A program made the position numbers and the translations under genes. DNA of 64,000 nucleotides from CAWCAW01 sp963793645 (GTDB lineage Bacteria; Actinomycetota; Acidimicrobiia; Acidimicrobiales; UBA8190): the NCBI GenBank assembly GCA_963793645.1, contig CAWCAW010000003.1, positions 372,001-436,000 of the forward strand, read 5' to 3'. The notes beneath the pieces were generated by a model, which was not told the origin of the DNA, searched no databases, and saw nothing but the letters and a program-made list of their open reading frames with translations. How positions within the stretch are numbered: position 1 is the first letter of the stretch; every line of letters starts with the position of its first letter. Below, piece after piece: positions 26,482-35,280 of the stretch.

Positions 26482-27456
26482 TCAGCTGCGGGCTTTGAGA
26501 GCCTCGATGAGCTTCGGGAGGACCTTCATCACGTCGCCGACGATGCCGAGATCGGCAACCGAGAAGATGGGGGCGTCCTGGTCCTTGTTGATGGCCACGA
26601 TGTTCTTGGAGCCCTTCATGCCCACCAGGTGCTGCGTGGCGCCCGAGATGCCGCACGCGATGTACACGGTGGGCTTGACGGTCTTGCCGGTCTGCCCGAC
26701 TTGATGGGAGTACGGCACCCAGCCGGCATCGACGATGGCACGACTCGCCCCGGCCGCTCCGTTGAGCAACTTGGCGAGTTCCTCGATCAAGGCGTAGTTC
26801 TCGGCAGCGCCAAGACCGCGCCCGCCGGAGACCACCACGTCGGCTTCATCGAGCTTCGGTCCAGTGCGCTCCTCCACGTGGTGCTCGAGCACGGTGGCGG
26901 TATTGGTGGCGCCCAAGGCGGCGGGTACCGCGGCGGCGACAACCTGCGCGGCGCCTCCCCCGCTCGCCTCGGCGGTGAAGGACTTGGCCCGCACCACGAA
27001 GATGTGCGGACCAGCCGAGGTGAAACGGGCCATGGCCACTTGCGTCCCACCGAACAGACCGTGTTCGGAACGCACGTCGTCGCCGTCGACAGTGAGCCCG
27101 ACGACGTTGGTGATCACCGGAAGGTCCAGACGCGCCGAGAGCCGCCCGGCGATGTCACGGCCGTCATAGGTGGCCGGCACGAGGATGACGTCGGGCTTGT
27201 TGGCTCCCTCGATCAATGCGGCCATGGCGGCGGCCACAGGCACACCGGGGAGCACTCCCCCGAGGTCGCCGACGTCGTACACCGTGGTGGCTCCGAAGTT
27301 CCCGAGCTCGGCCGCCCGGCCGGCCGCGTCGGCACCCCACGCCACTGCCTCGACCGTGGCGGCCATGGACCGGGCCTCGGTGAGCAGCTCCAGCGAGGTG
27401 CTGATGGTGTTCCCGTCGGCGGATTCGGCGAGGACCCAAACCTTGTCGATCGTCAT
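26482..27456 (-). CDS. etfA: Electron transfer flavoprotein alpha subunit
   Basis: 324 residues. The N-terminal half is the AANH-like domain (VLAESADGNTIS); the C-terminal FAD-binding domain has SGGRGLG, GASRAIVDAGWVPYSHQVGQTG and ACGISGATQH, then INKDQDAPIFSVADLGIVGD. The heterodimer with EtfB accepts electrons from acyl-CoA dehydrogenases and passes them to the quinone pool. It follows etfB by 51 bases on the same strand, the standard order. Confidence 0.97.
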   Translation of the reverse strand: MTIDKVWVLAESADGNTISTSLELLTEARSMAATVEAVAWGADAAGRAAELGNFGATTVYDVGDLGGVLPGVPVAAAMAALIEGANKPDVILVPATYDGRDIAGRLSARLDLPVITNVVGLTVDGDDVRSEHGLFGGTQVAMARFTSAGPHIFVVRAKSFTAEASGGGAAQVVAAAVPAALGATNTATVLEHHVEERTGPKLDEADVVVSGGRGLGAAENYALIEELAKLLNGAAGASRAIVDAGWVPYSHQVGQTGKTVKPTVYIACGISGATQHLVGMKGSKNIVAINKDQDAPIFSVADLGIVGDVMKVLPKLIEALKARS

Positions 27457-27507
27457 TTTTTCTCTGTGCTCCTAGGGATCAGCGATGAAAGAAAGAAAGT
27501 GATGGGC

Positions 27508-28290
27508 TCAGATCAACTTGAGCTGCTCGAGGAAGCGGACGATGTGCTCGTAGCCGTCCCCCTCGTCGGTGATCAGCTCACCGGCTTTGCGCGCTTCGGC
27601 CGCCGAGACCTCGGTGACCTCCTGACGCGCCCCGGTGGCGCCCACCTCACTGGCGTCGATGCCGAGGTCGGCGATGGAGAGCTCGTCCACCGGCTTCGAG
27701 CGCGCCGCCATGATCCCCTTAAAGGAGGGATAACGCGGCTCGACAACGCCGGCGGTAACGGTGACCACGGCCGGAAGGGGGCACTGCACGACGTCGTAGC
27801 CGGACTCGGTCTGGCGCTGCACGGTTACTTTCCCGTCGGCAACTTCGACCTTCTTGGCAAAGGTGATCGACGGCATGTCGAGGAGCTGTGCGAGTTGCAC
27901 CGGCGTGGTGCCCGTGTATCCATCGGAGGACTCGGTGGCGGCAATGATCAGATCGGGTTGGGCCCGGCTGATGGCCTTGGCCAAGACCTTGGCCGTCGAC
28001 AGCGCGTCCGAACCCTGCAAGGCATCGTCGGAGATCAAGATGGCTTTGGCCGCACCCATAGCCAAGGCGGTGCGGAGCCCGGAGGTCTCGTTTCTCGGCG
28101 CCATCGAGACCAAGGTCACCTCGCCGTCTCCACCGGCTTGGTCGATGAGCTGCAACCCCATCTCCACGCCGTAGGCGTCGGAGTCGTCGAGGATCAGCTT
28201 GCCTTCGCGCAGGAGGGTACGGGTCCCGGGATCAAGGCCTTGGGGGGCCGCCGGGTCGGGGATCTGCTTCACACAGACAACGACGTTCAT
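27508..28290 (-). CDS. etfB: Electron transfer flavoprotein beta subunit
   Basis: 260 residues. MNVVVCVKQIPDP is the canonical start, LDDSDAYGVEMGLQL and STAKVLAKAI are typical, and AATESSDGYTGTTPVQLA is the AMP-binding segment. Partner of EtfA; together they serve the acyl-CoA dehydrogenase encoded at 56-57 kb and others. No strong ribosome binding site was noticed. Confidence 0.97.
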   Translation of the reverse strand: MNVVVCVKQIPDPAAPQGLDPGTRTLLREGKLILDDSDAYGVEMGLQLIDQAGGDGEVTLVSMAPRNETSGLRTALAMGAAKAILISDDALQGSDALSTAKVLAKAISRAQPDLIIAATESSDGYTGTTPVQLAQLLDMPSITFAKKVEVADGKVTVQRQTESGYDVVQCPLPAVVTVTAGVVEPRYPSFKGIMAARSKPVDELSIADLGIDASEVGATGARQEVTEVSAAEARKAGELITDEGDGYEHIVRFLEQLKLI

Positions 28291-28352
28291 GACCCTGATT
28301 GTCCCCGACGAAGCCCCTGGTGAACCAATCGGGCCGAGGATCGGCCCGGCGC

Positions 28353-29093
28353 TCAGCGCCGGCCCAGCTGACCAAGCACGTCGGCCACCCGGTCGGTGAT
28401 GACGCCGTCGACGCCGGATAACACCACGGTGGTGAGCTCGACGGGCTCATTGACCGTCCAGGTCACCACGGCCATACCCAGTTCATGTGCCCTGGCCACG
28501 AGTGCCTCGGTGACCTGGGCCACATGGGGGTGCAGCGCTGCACATCCGAGGCCGGCGGCCACCTCCACACCACCGTCGGCATCGAGGGCGGGGTGGATGA
28601 GCAGCCCCACGGCCACATGCGGTGCCGCCAGCCGCATGGCCTGCACGCTGGTGGGAGAGAACGAGGACACCACCACCAGCCGGGGCCCGGCTCCGGAAGC
28701 CTCGGTGGCGGCCAGGACCTCGGCGACATCGGCGGCGATGGTTTCTTGGGCGTCGTATCCCGCCTCCAGGGGGGAGTTCTTGATCTCGACGTTGACGACG
28801 GCACCAGCACAGCGATCGAGCGCGTCGGCCAGAGTGGGGATGTAGCCGGGTAGGTCGGCGGCGGCCAGCTCGGCGATTGCTCCCGCCGGCACGCGGGCGT
28901 CGTGGTGCACCACGGCAACCCCGTCGGCACTGCGCCGGACGTCGAGCTCAACGCCGTCGGCACCCGTGGCCAGGGCCCCCGAGAACGCCTCGAGGGTGTT
29001 CTCCGTCCACGGCCCGAGGCCGCCCCGGTGAGCCAGGACGGCCGGTCCGCCGTCCCTGGCGCGCCGCAGGCCCATAAACCCGGTCTGTGCCAT
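28353..29093 (-). CDS. Glycerophosphodiester phosphodiesterase
   Basis: 246 residues from the ATG at 29093; the frame runs on upstream but without family features. It shows HRGGLGPWTENTLEAF, GADGVELDVRRSADGVAVVHHD and VNVEIKN, the metal and substrate ligands of the GDPD TIM barrel, plus TVNEP near the end. It cleaves glycerophosphodiesters to glycerol-3-phosphate and an alcohol. No signal peptide, so cytoplasmic (UgpQ-like). Divergent from the WhiB gene. Confidence 0.92.
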   Translation of the reverse strand: MAQTGFMGLRRARDGGPAVLAHRGGLGPWTENTLEAFSGALATGADGVELDVRRSADGVAVVHHDARVPAGAIAELAAADLPGYIPTLADALDRCAGAVVNVEIKNSPLEAGYDAQETIAADVAEVLAATEASGAGPRLVVVSSFSPTSVQAMRLAAPHVAVGLLIHPALDADGGVEVAAGLGCAALHPHVAQVTEALVARAHELGMAVVTWTVNEPVELTTVVLSGVDGVITDRVADVLGQLGRR

Positions 29094-29137
29094 CTCGACT
29101 ACTTCCCGTCTTCTACTTGCTATTTCATGTCGTATTG

Positions 29138-29154
29138 GCAAGCTTTGTGCTTGC
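29138..29154. promoter_or_regulatory. Inverted repeat in the whiB upstream region
   Basis: GCAAGC-TTTGT-GCTTGC forms a perfect six-base inverted repeat in the AT-rich part of the 198-base gap between the divergent GDPD gene (start 29093) and the WhiB gene (start 29292). Position about 140 bases before the WhiB start fits an activator or repressor site, but no known consensus is matched. Apart from this I see only the ribosome binding site GGAGGAGG at 29280-29287 in the gap. Confidence 0.35.
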
Positions 29155-29291
29155 AGCTGCGAGCGCTTGGGAGTAATTTCACAACTACCGAGCCACTCCG
29201 ACGGCCAACTTCGGTGGCCAGTCATGTGAACTCGATCACAAGGTCCGGGCGCCGTGTGCCCAGACAATTGCACGGTACCGGAGGAGGCGTC

Positions 29292-29582
29292 GTGGCACTG
29301 ATGTGGAACCGCTCAGTTGAGTGGGATGCCGAGGACTGGCGCAAGCTGGCGGCGTGTCGACACACCGAGCCTGACCTCTTCTTCCCGGTGGGCACCACCG
29401 GCCCCGCCGTTGACCAGATCGACGCCGCCAAGCGGGTGTGTACGTCGTGCGACGTCCTCGAGCCGTGCCTGGAGTTCGCCCTGGCCACCAACCAGGAGTC
29501 CGGCGTGTGGGGCGGGACGTCCGAGGAGGAGCGGCGCAAGCTGCGCAAAGCCTGGCTGGCCGCACGCCGCCGGGCGTCTTGA
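29292..29582 (+). CDS. WhiB-family iron-sulfur transcription factor (WhiB1/WblE-like)
   Basis: 96 residues. The GTG at 29292 follows GGAGGAGG. Cysteines at 22, 50, 53 and 59 give the C-x27-C-x2-C-x5-C arrangement that holds a 4Fe-4S cluster, and GVWGGTSEEERRKLR is the WhiB turn plus basic DNA-binding segment. PELFFPVG-like spacing (DLFFPVGTTGPA) resembles WhiB1/WblE. WhiB proteins respond to nitric oxide or redox and bind the primary sigma factor. In M. tuberculosis whiB1 (Rv3219) neighbours pdtaS (Rv3220c), and a pdtaS-like gene lies 1 kb away here. A strong hairpin follows the stop. Confidence 0.95.
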   Translation: MALMWNRSVEWDAEDWRKLAACRHTEPDLFFPVGTTGPAVDQIDAAKRVCTSCDVLEPCLEFALATNQESGVWGGTSEEERRKLRKAWLAARRRAS

Positions 29583-29596
29583 CCTCGCTGCCCTAG

Positions 29597-29624
29597 CAAC
29601 AGCTCGTCTCTCGACGAGCTGTTG
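29597..29624 (+). terminator. Hairpin terminator after whiB
   Basis: A perfect 12-base stem (CAACAGCTCGTC with its complement) around a TCTC loop starts 14 bases after the WhiB stop. No T tract follows, which is common for actinobacterial terminators. Confidence 0.75.
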
Positions 29625-29658
29625 GTCATCCACTCAAAACGGCTCGGCGCGACTGCGT

Positions 29659-29823
29659 GTGGTCGGAGTCGACCTCCACCTTGTCGATCTGTCCCGTGAC
29701 GAGTTGAGGTACCTGCTCAAGGCTGTGCCCGAGCACGCCGAAACCAAGGTGATCGAAGTGAGCACTTTGGGTCCGCCGAGCAAAGTCACCCCCCGAGAGG
29801 CCTCGGGAGGCAACAATGCGTAG
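29659..29823 (+). CDS. Possible small protein of 54 residues, hypothetical
   Basis: A GTG-started frame beginning VVGVDLHLVDLSRDELRYLL and ending with a charged tail lies between the whiB terminator and the response regulator. Its composition (acidic/leucine mix, regular alternation) looks more protein-like than the other frames, but there is no ribosome binding site and no family match. It could equally be the remnant of a larger gene or chance. Confidence 0.3.
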   Translation: MVGVDLHLVDLSRDELRYLLKAVPEHAETKVIEVSTLGPPSKVTPREASGGNNA

Positions 29824-29883
29824 TGTGACGTGCCAGCACGTTCGGGCACCCGGGGGCACAAAGGGAGACCGGAGGTTCAATTG

Positions 29884-30591
29884 GTGGTGACGATCCCCGA
29901 GGACGAGCACACGGTGCTGGTGGCCGAGGACGACGCCGGGAGCCGCACGGCCACCCGGATGTTCTTGCAGCGTGTCGGCTACCACGTCGGCGAGGCCGCC
30001 GACGGTCCGGCCACCCTCAGAGAAGCGAGCATGGGCCAGTACGACCTGGTGGTCCTGGACCTCGGGCTGCCCGGTATCGACGGCGAAGAGGTGCTGGCCC
30101 GGCTCCGACGCGACAGCGCCTTGCCTGTCATTGTTCTCACGGGGCGCTCCGAAGAGGCCGAACGCGTGCGCGTCCTCGATCTCGGCGCCGACGACTACGT
30201 GGTGAAACCGTGTTCGCTGCCCGAGCTGGAGGCTCGCATCCGCGCCGTGCTCCGACGCGGTCAACCCGCTCCGGGCGCCACCCGCATCGAGCACGAAAGC
30301 CTCGTCATCGATCGTTCCGCCCATCGCGTCGAAGTGGACGGCAAAGCCATCGAGCTCACTCCCAAGGAATTCGACCTCTTGGCGTTTCTGGCGGCCGCGC
30401 CCGATCAAGTGTTCACGCGTGAAGAACTCCTCGAGCACGTGTGGGGATCGACACAAGAATGGCAAGACCCCGCCACGGTCACCGAACACGTCCGGCGCTT
30501 GCGACTCAAGCTCGAGACCGACCCGGCCGAGCCGCGCTGGCTGCACACCGTGCGCGGCATCGGATACCGGTTTTCCGCCGTCGGCGGCTGA
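29884..30591 (+). CDS. OmpR/PhoB-family response regulator
   Basis: About 235 residues. The receiver domain has AEDD (14-17), phospho-acceptor Asp59 in VVLDLGLPG, Thr86 and Lys108 (YVVKP). The winged-helix DNA-binding domain follows (IELTPKEFDLLAFLA, TVTEHVRRLRLKLE, TVRGIGYRF). Three possible starts, TTG 29881, GTG 29884 and GTG 29887, follow GGAGG at 29871-29875; GTG 29884 has the best spacing. It sits between whiB and a convergent PdtaS-like kinase gene whose usual partner is an ANTAR-type regulator rather than an OmpR type, so its own kinase is uncertain. Confidence 0.95.
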   Translation: MVTIPEDEHTVLVAEDDAGSRTATRMFLQRVGYHVGEAADGPATLREASMGQYDLVVLDLGLPGIDGEEVLARLRRDSALPVIVLTGRSEEAERVRVLDLGADDYVVKPCSLPELEARIRAVLRRGQPAPGATRIEHESLVIDRSAHRVEVDGKAIELTPKEFDLLAFLAAAPDQVFTREELLEHVWGSTQEWQDPATVTEHVRRLRLKLETDPAEPRWLHTVRGIGYRFSAVGG

Positions 30592-30612
30592 TCCTCCGCC
30601 GCCACCGAACCT

Positions 30613-32205
30613 TCAGTACCGCCGCGCTCCGGTGAGGGTGCGCAGCGGCACCTCGATCGAGACGACCGTGCCGGCCTCACTGCGCATGGCGATGGTTCCC
30701 CCCAGCTGGCTCGTGATCAGGTCGCGCACGATGGAAAGCCCCAGGCTCGTGGTGGCCTCGATGTCGAAACCGACCGGGAGCCCCCGCCCGTCATCTTGGA
30801 CGATCAGACTCAGACGATCGCCGTCGTTGGCGAGTGCCAAGGCGACGTGACCCACCGGGCCGTCGTCGTTGGCGCCCAAATGGTCTCGCAACCCGGTCAG
30901 CGGCAGCGGGTCGTCGCCGTCGCGAACGACAAAGGCGTGCTCCACGGCGTTTTGCAACAGCTCGGCCAAGGCCACGGCGAGAGACGTGGCCACTTCGGCC
31001 GGCACCTCGCCCATGTCCCCGGTGACGGCGATGTCTATGCCGCCCGACACCACCGAGTCCTCGGCCATGCGCACCAGCGACGTGACGATCTCACCGAAGG
31101 GAACCTCGTCACCGGGTTCGCGCGACAAGATCTCGTGCACGATGGCAATAGAGCGCACGCGGCGCTCAGCCTCACGCAACGCTTCTTGGGCGGGGCCCGG
31201 CTCTTGACGGCGGGCCTGGAGCCGCAGCAGCGACGAGATGGTCTGCAGGTTGTTCTTGACCCGGTGATGCACCTCGCGGATAGCGGCGTCCTTCGACAGC
31301 AACAGCCGGTCCAGCCGCCGTAGGTCGGTGACGTCACGTAACAACACCAGGGCCCCGGTGACGGCTCCGACATCGAGCAACGGCGTGCAGTGCAACAGCA
31401 CGATCACGTCAGGACGCCGCTCGACCTCCTCGATCACCGGGAAACCGGTATCGAGCGCCCGGTCGACTGCCACCTCCTCCACCCCGAGCTCCGAAAGCCG
31501 GAGGCCGACCACGGACTCCGATACCCCCATGCGGTGCAGCGCGCTCATGGCATTGGGGGAGGCGAAGCGAATGCGTCCGAAGGTGTCGACGAGCAAGAGG
31601 CCGTCGCCAACTCGAGGCGCATCCTCGGTGGCGGCTTCCTCGCCTACATAGGGGAAGTCTCCGGCGGCCACCATGGCCGCCAGACGTTGGTAGACGTCCC
31701 GATAGACCCGTTCGAGACGCCCCGAGCGAAGCCGGTCAGCCAGGGGACCGACGCGCACCATCACGGCGATGGGGGCATCTTTGTAGCGCACCGGCACGCA
31801 TTCGAGCTGGCCCTGCTCGGGCACCGCCGGTACCTCGCCGGTGTCCGATGAGCTCACGGGGTCAGCCACGGCATTGTGGTGCGGCACGGCGACGGGAACG
31901 GTGACGGCCACCCGGCCCACGTTTTGCCCGCTGGTGAGCGCTTCGACAGCCAGCGGCCAGTCCTCGGCCGCCACCATCTGGCCCACGAGGTCGACGCGCA
32001 GCAGCGTGGCCCCGGTGGTGGGCCGCACCTGGCCCAACACCACGAAGCGATCGGGGTTCTGACCCGGCACGGGGGCGAACAGGAGCAAGTCGGAGAACGA
32101 CAGATCCGACAACACCCCCCATGTCCCGAGCAGCCGCTGCAGATGGTCGAAACTGAATGCGTCGAGCTCCGTATAGCGCGCCGCCAGCTCCGCCGGGCTG
32201 GTCAC
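30613..32205 (-). CDS. pdtaS: PdtaS-like sensor histidine kinase
   Basis: 530 residues, soluble. An N-terminal GAF-like region (about 1-160, FSFDHLQRLLGTWGVLSDLSF) is followed by a PAS domain (about 205-315), a HisKA_2 dimerisation helix with EVHHRVKNNLQTISSLLRL (phospho-accepting histidine), and an HATPase domain (ELLQNAVEHAF, DDGRGLP, LGLSIVRDL). This is the architecture of mycobacterial PdtaS, which normally signals to the ANTAR RNA-binding regulator PdtaR. No ANTAR gene is in the window. GTGA overlap with the PHP gene (32202-32205). Confidence 0.92.
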   Translation of the reverse strand: MTSPAELAARYTELDAFSFDHLQRLLGTWGVLSDLSFSDLLLFAPVPGQNPDRFVVLGQVRPTTGATLLRVDLVGQMVAAEDWPLAVEALTSGQNVGRVAVTVPVAVPHHNAVADPVSSSDTGEVPAVPEQGQLECVPVRYKDAPIAVMVRVGPLADRLRSGRLERVYRDVYQRLAAMVAAGDFPYVGEEAATEDAPRVGDGLLLVDTFGRIRFASPNAMSALHRMGVSESVVGLRLSELGVEEVAVDRALDTGFPVIEEVERRPDVIVLLHCTPLLDVGAVTGALVLLRDVTDLRRLDRLLLSKDAAIREVHHRVKNNLQTISSLLRLQARRQEPGPAQEALREAERRVRSIAIVHEILSREPGDEVPFGEIVTSLVRMAEDSVVSGGIDIAVTGDMGEVPAEVATSLAVALAELLQNAVEHAFVVRDGDDPLPLTGLRDHLGANDDGPVGHVALALANDGDRLSLIVQDDGRGLPVGFDIEATTSLGLSIVRDLITSQLGGTIAMRSEAGTVVSIEVPLRTLTGARRY

Positions 32206-33101
32206 GCCGGCGCCTCGAGCTCGACGGCTCCGCTGCGCAGAGCGACCGGGTGCCCGGATCGGCGACGATACGCACGCAGGCTGTCGACACCGAGGGCTTC
32301 CAGGGACTGCGCCATGACGCCGGCGCGATCGGCCACGTCACCGACACGATGGGCATCGGAGGCCGTGGTGAGCGCGACGCCGTGGCGCACGAAGCGTTCG
32401 AGCAACTGCGGGGCTGGATAGGCCTCGCCCACCGGCTTGCGCCAGCCCGCCGAGGACATCTCGGCCGCCATACCCGACGACAAGGCGGCTTCGGTCAGCC
32501 GGTCCCAACACTCAGCGGGCATCGAGGACCGGTGACCGGCCACTTTGATGAGGTCGGGATGGGCGAGGACGTCACATGTCCCCGACGCGGCCAGCTCTTC
32601 GATAGCCAGCGTGTAGTCCGACCACGCCGCGTCGATGTCGCGGACCTCCCACTGCCCCATCGACACCTCATCGCCGAGGTCGTCGAAGCGCCATGCCCCC
32701 AACCAATGCACCGAGCCCAGCAAGACGTCGAAGGGATAGCCGGCGAGCAGGTCGGCCACCTCGTCCATGTGGCCCCGGTAGTAGTCGACCTCGAGCCCGA
32801 GCACGACCGGGAGCCCGGCCGCCTTGGCTTCTTCGACACAGGTCACGTACGCGTCGAGATCGGCATGGGCGTGTTGGCGCCAATACGCCGCCATCGACGC
32901 CCGCAAGGCGGGGTCCGGCTCGTCCTCCCAGAAGCCTCCGAGCAGGCGATCGGCCTGGACGAAGCGAAAAAGGTGCTCGGTCAAGGCAATCTCCGTCACA
33001 CCTGCACCTTGGGCACGCTCGCAGTAGGCGGCCACGTGATCGAGAGTCGGCGCCGTGTCGCGTTCGCCATGGGGCCACAGGTGAAGGTGGTAGTCGAGCA
33101 C
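32202..33101 (-). CDS. PHP-domain phosphoesterase (histidinol-phosphatase-like)
   Basis: 299 residues from GTG. YHLHLWPHGE at the N-terminus and EIALTEHLFRF, GLEVDYYRG, GSVHWL and DVLAHPDL are the metal-ligand motifs of PHP enzymes, closest in layout to HisK-type histidinol-phosphate phosphatases. The last step but one of histidine synthesis is therefore possible, but no other his gene is near. Its stop overlaps the pdtaS start, implying coupled translation. Confidence 0.85.
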   Translation of the reverse strand: MLDYHLHLWPHGERDTAPTLDHVAAYCERAQGAGVTEIALTEHLFRFVQADRLLGGFWEDEPDPALRASMAAYWRQHAHADLDAYVTCVEEAKAAGLPVVLGLEVDYYRGHMDEVADLLAGYPFDVLLGSVHWLGAWRFDDLGDEVSMGQWEVRDIDAAWSDYTLAIEELAASGTCDVLAHPDLIKVAGHRSSMPAECWDRLTEAALSSGMAAEMSSAGWRKPVGEAYPAPQLLERFVRHGVALTTASDAHRVGDVADRAGVMAQSLEALGVDSLRAYRRRSGHPVALRSGAVELEAPA

Positions 33102-33113
33102 AGCGCCCCGGCC

Positions 33114-33755
33114 TCAGGCCAGCCGCACGAGGGTCACTCCGTCGCGCACCGTGGTCTGGACGCAGACCACCCGCGCGTCGGCTACCACGGCATCGTTGAA
33201 CAACCGGATGGCTTTCGTATCGTCGGACTCGTCGGCGCCGTCGATGACCTGCCCGCTCCACAACGTGTTGTCGATGGCGATGATCCCATCGGGGGCGAGC
33301 ATGGGCAGTACCGCCGCGAAGTACGCCGAATAATTGGTCTTGTCGGCGTCGATGAAAACAAAGTCGAAGGGGCCCTCGAGCCGGGCCACGGTGTCGAGAG
33401 CGGGCCCTTCGATCACTTCGATGACGTCTCGGAAGGGACTGGTGGCAATGTGACGGCGGGCCATCTCCGCGTGCACGGGGCTGATCTCACAGGTCGTGAT
33501 GCTCCCGCCCGGCGCCAGCCCGGCTGCCATCGACAGCGCCGAGTACCCGCTGAAGGTGCCGATCTCGAGAATGCGACGGGGTCGCAGGGCGAACACCAGC
33601 ATCTCCAGGTAGCGACCTTCGAGGGGTCCGACCATCATGCCGGGCGCCACCAACGTGGTGCGTGTCTCCTCAGCCAGCGCCACCAGATAGTCCGGTGGCG
33701 GCGTGGTGTGGGCGAGGGCGTAGGCCTCGACGTCCGGATTGATGATGTCTGCCAT
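33114..33755 (-). CDS. Class I SAM-dependent O-methyltransferase (caffeoyl-CoA OMT-like)
   Basis: 213 residues from the ATG at 33755, which has GGAGG eight to twelve bases upstream. LEIGTFSGYSALSMA is the SAM-binding motif I, FVFIDADKTNYSAYF carries the metal-binding Asp and IAIDNTLWSGQV the second metal site, as in cation-dependent catechol O-methyltransferases. Substrate unknown. Ends 13 bases before the PHP gene on the same strand, so likely one transcript. Confidence 0.9.
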   Translation of the reverse strand: MADIINPDVEAYALAHTTPPPDYLVALAEETRTTLVAPGMMVGPLEGRYLEMLVFALRPRRILEIGTFSGYSALSMAAGLAPGGSITTCEISPVHAEMARRHIATSPFRDVIEVIEGPALDTVARLEGPFDFVFIDADKTNYSAYFAAVLPMLAPDGIIAIDNTLWSGQVIDGADESDDTKAIRLFNDAVVADARVVCVQTTVRDGVTLVRLA

Positions 33756-33822
33756 GAGGGCACCTCCGCTCGCATCGTACGCGGGAGCAAGGCACCTCGA
33801 CGTCAAGCGCCCGCCTCGGGCG

Positions 33823-34365
33823 CTAGGAAGCCACCTGTGCCCGTGTCAGCTGCATCACGGCATCGAGGGCGGCCATATAGGCACGATGGGCGGCGTCGCT
33901 GCCGTCGCGTCCCGCCACGGCGTAGGTGGCGTGCAGCCAGCGGCGGGCGCTGATGGCCTCGGCGTCGACGGCCCGGCCCTCGCACCTGTCGAGCTCGGCC
34001 AACAGGTCGTCGATCTCGTCGGCGGCGAGGGTGGCGAAGTCGACGATGAGCCGTTCGATGCACGGCGCCGCCGCCGGCGGTGCACAGCCGGTCGCCTGGC
34101 GGCGAGCAAAGCGCTCCTCGTATCCCACCACGAGCAACGCACCGACCCGCCCGTAGTGCTGCACCACGGCGTTGCGGGCGCCGGCCAGCGAGCTCGGGCT
34201 GCCGAGCAACTTGAGGGCCAACTCAGGGTCGGCCAACACGTCGTCGGCCAGCAGCCCTTCGGATTCGGCGTCGTCACTGCCAAGAGCCCGGCCCAACAGT
34301 TCCGTGGCGCGCTTGCCGAGGTTGGGGGCCGGGCCTGTGATTGGTCCCGTTTCGGTCCGTTCCAC
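33823..34365 (-). CDS. Hypothetical alpha-helical protein
   Basis: About 180 residues if started at the GTG at 34365; a GTG at 34422 is also possible. The sequence is rich in alanine, leucine and acidic residues and predicted mostly helical, with three clustered cysteines (CAPPAAAPC). No signal peptide, membrane helix or family motif is seen. It lies upstream of and on the same strand as the O-methyltransferase gene, 67 bases away. High third-position G+C supports a real gene. Confidence 0.55.
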   Translation of the reverse strand: MERTETGPITGPAPNLGKRATELLGRALGSDDAESEGLLADDVLADPELALKLLGSPSSLAGARNAVVQHYGRVGALLVVGYEERFARRQATGCAPPAAAPCIERLIVDFATLAADEIDDLLAELDRCEGRAVDAEAISARRWLHATYAVAGRDGSDAAHRAYMAALDAVMQLTRAQVAS

Positions 34366-34515
34366 GATGATCTGTCGGCACCTCAGGCGTGCATCTTCAA
34401 CGCACCGAGCACAACCGGGCACCTGGCCACTGATCCGGGCGGCTCATTTTCGGACCGAGGTCGTGATCTCAGGCACGATGGCGGGGCGGCACCGGTCCAT
34501 TGCGCAGGAGGAACC

Positions 34516-35280
34516 ATGGGTGAGGTCACAGTGGCGACGAGCCGGGGCACCTTGCGGGGCTATCTGGCCATGCCGGAAAACCCTGACAACGCACCGGGCG
34601 TGCTCGTGCTGCACGAGGCGTACGGAATGTGCGACGACATCAAGAACCACGCCGATCGGCTGGCGGGGGCGGGCTATGTGGCGCTGGCGCCCGATCTGTA
34701 TTCGTGGGGAGCCAAGTTCCGATGCGTGGCGGCCACCATGGTGGCCATGGCGCGCCGCCAAGGGCGCGCCTTTGCCGATATCGAGGCCTGCCGGTTGTGG
34801 TTGGCCCAGCACGAGCGATGCACGGGAAACGTCGGCGTCATCGGGTTCTGCATGGGGGGCGGCCTCGCCATCACCTGTGCGCCTCGAGGCGGCTTTGCGG
34901 TGGCGGCCCCCAACTACGGCTTCGTGCCCAAAGACGCCGAGAAGGTGCTGGCCGGAGCGTGCCCCATAGTGGCCAGTTACGGCGCCGACGACCCGTACAT
35001 GAAAGGCGCATCGACGCGGTTGTCGAGCGCGCTCGAAGCCCTCGGTGTCCCCCATGACGTGAAGGAGTACGCCGATACGTCTCACAGTTTCTTGAACCAC
35101 CACGACGGCTTTGCCGCCGGGGTCGACCGCATCATGAAGATGGGCTTTCGTCCCGATGCCGCCGACGATGCGTGGCAACGGATCCTGGCGTTCTTCGCCC
35201 ACTACCTGGGCGACCCCACGGCCGGAGCCGGCGACGGGCCTGCGGTCAATCCCCCCACAGGCGGTCCCCCAGCCGCATGA
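34516..35280 (+). CDS. Dienelactone hydrolase family protein
   Basis: 254 residues. The ATG at 34516 follows AGGAGG. GFCMGG places the nucleophile at Cys112, with Asp in GADDPY and His in DTSHSFLN, the Cys-Asp-His triad of dienelactone hydrolases, here acting on an unknown ester or lactone. VLVLHEAYG is the family oxyanion region. The last 35 bases overlap the convergent Get3-like gene. Confidence 0.92.
   Translation: MGEVTVATSRGTLRGYLAMPENPDNAPGVLVLHEAYGMCDDIKNHADRLAGAGYVALAPDLYSWGAKFRCVAATMVAMARRQGRAFADIEACRLWLAQHERCTGNVGVIGFCMGGGLAITCAPRGGFAVAAPNYGFVPKDAEKVLAGACPIVASYGADDPYMKGASTRLSSALEALGVPHDVKEYADTSHSFLNHHDGFAAGVDRIMKMGFRPDAADDAWQRILAFFAHYLGDPTAGAGDGPAVNPPTGGPPAA

Noticed and set aside
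29626..30546. A 306-codon minus-strand open frame
   Set aside because: Antisense to the OmpR-type regulator, whose receiver and winged-helix motifs are complete.
32157..33953. A 598-codon plus-strand open frame
   Set aside because: Antisense to the PHP phosphatase and O-methyltransferase genes, with no motif of its own.
33739..34515. N-terminal extension of the dienelactone hydrolase
   Set aside because: No family features, antisense to the hypothetical gene, and AGGAGG plus ATG at 34516 gives the expected start.
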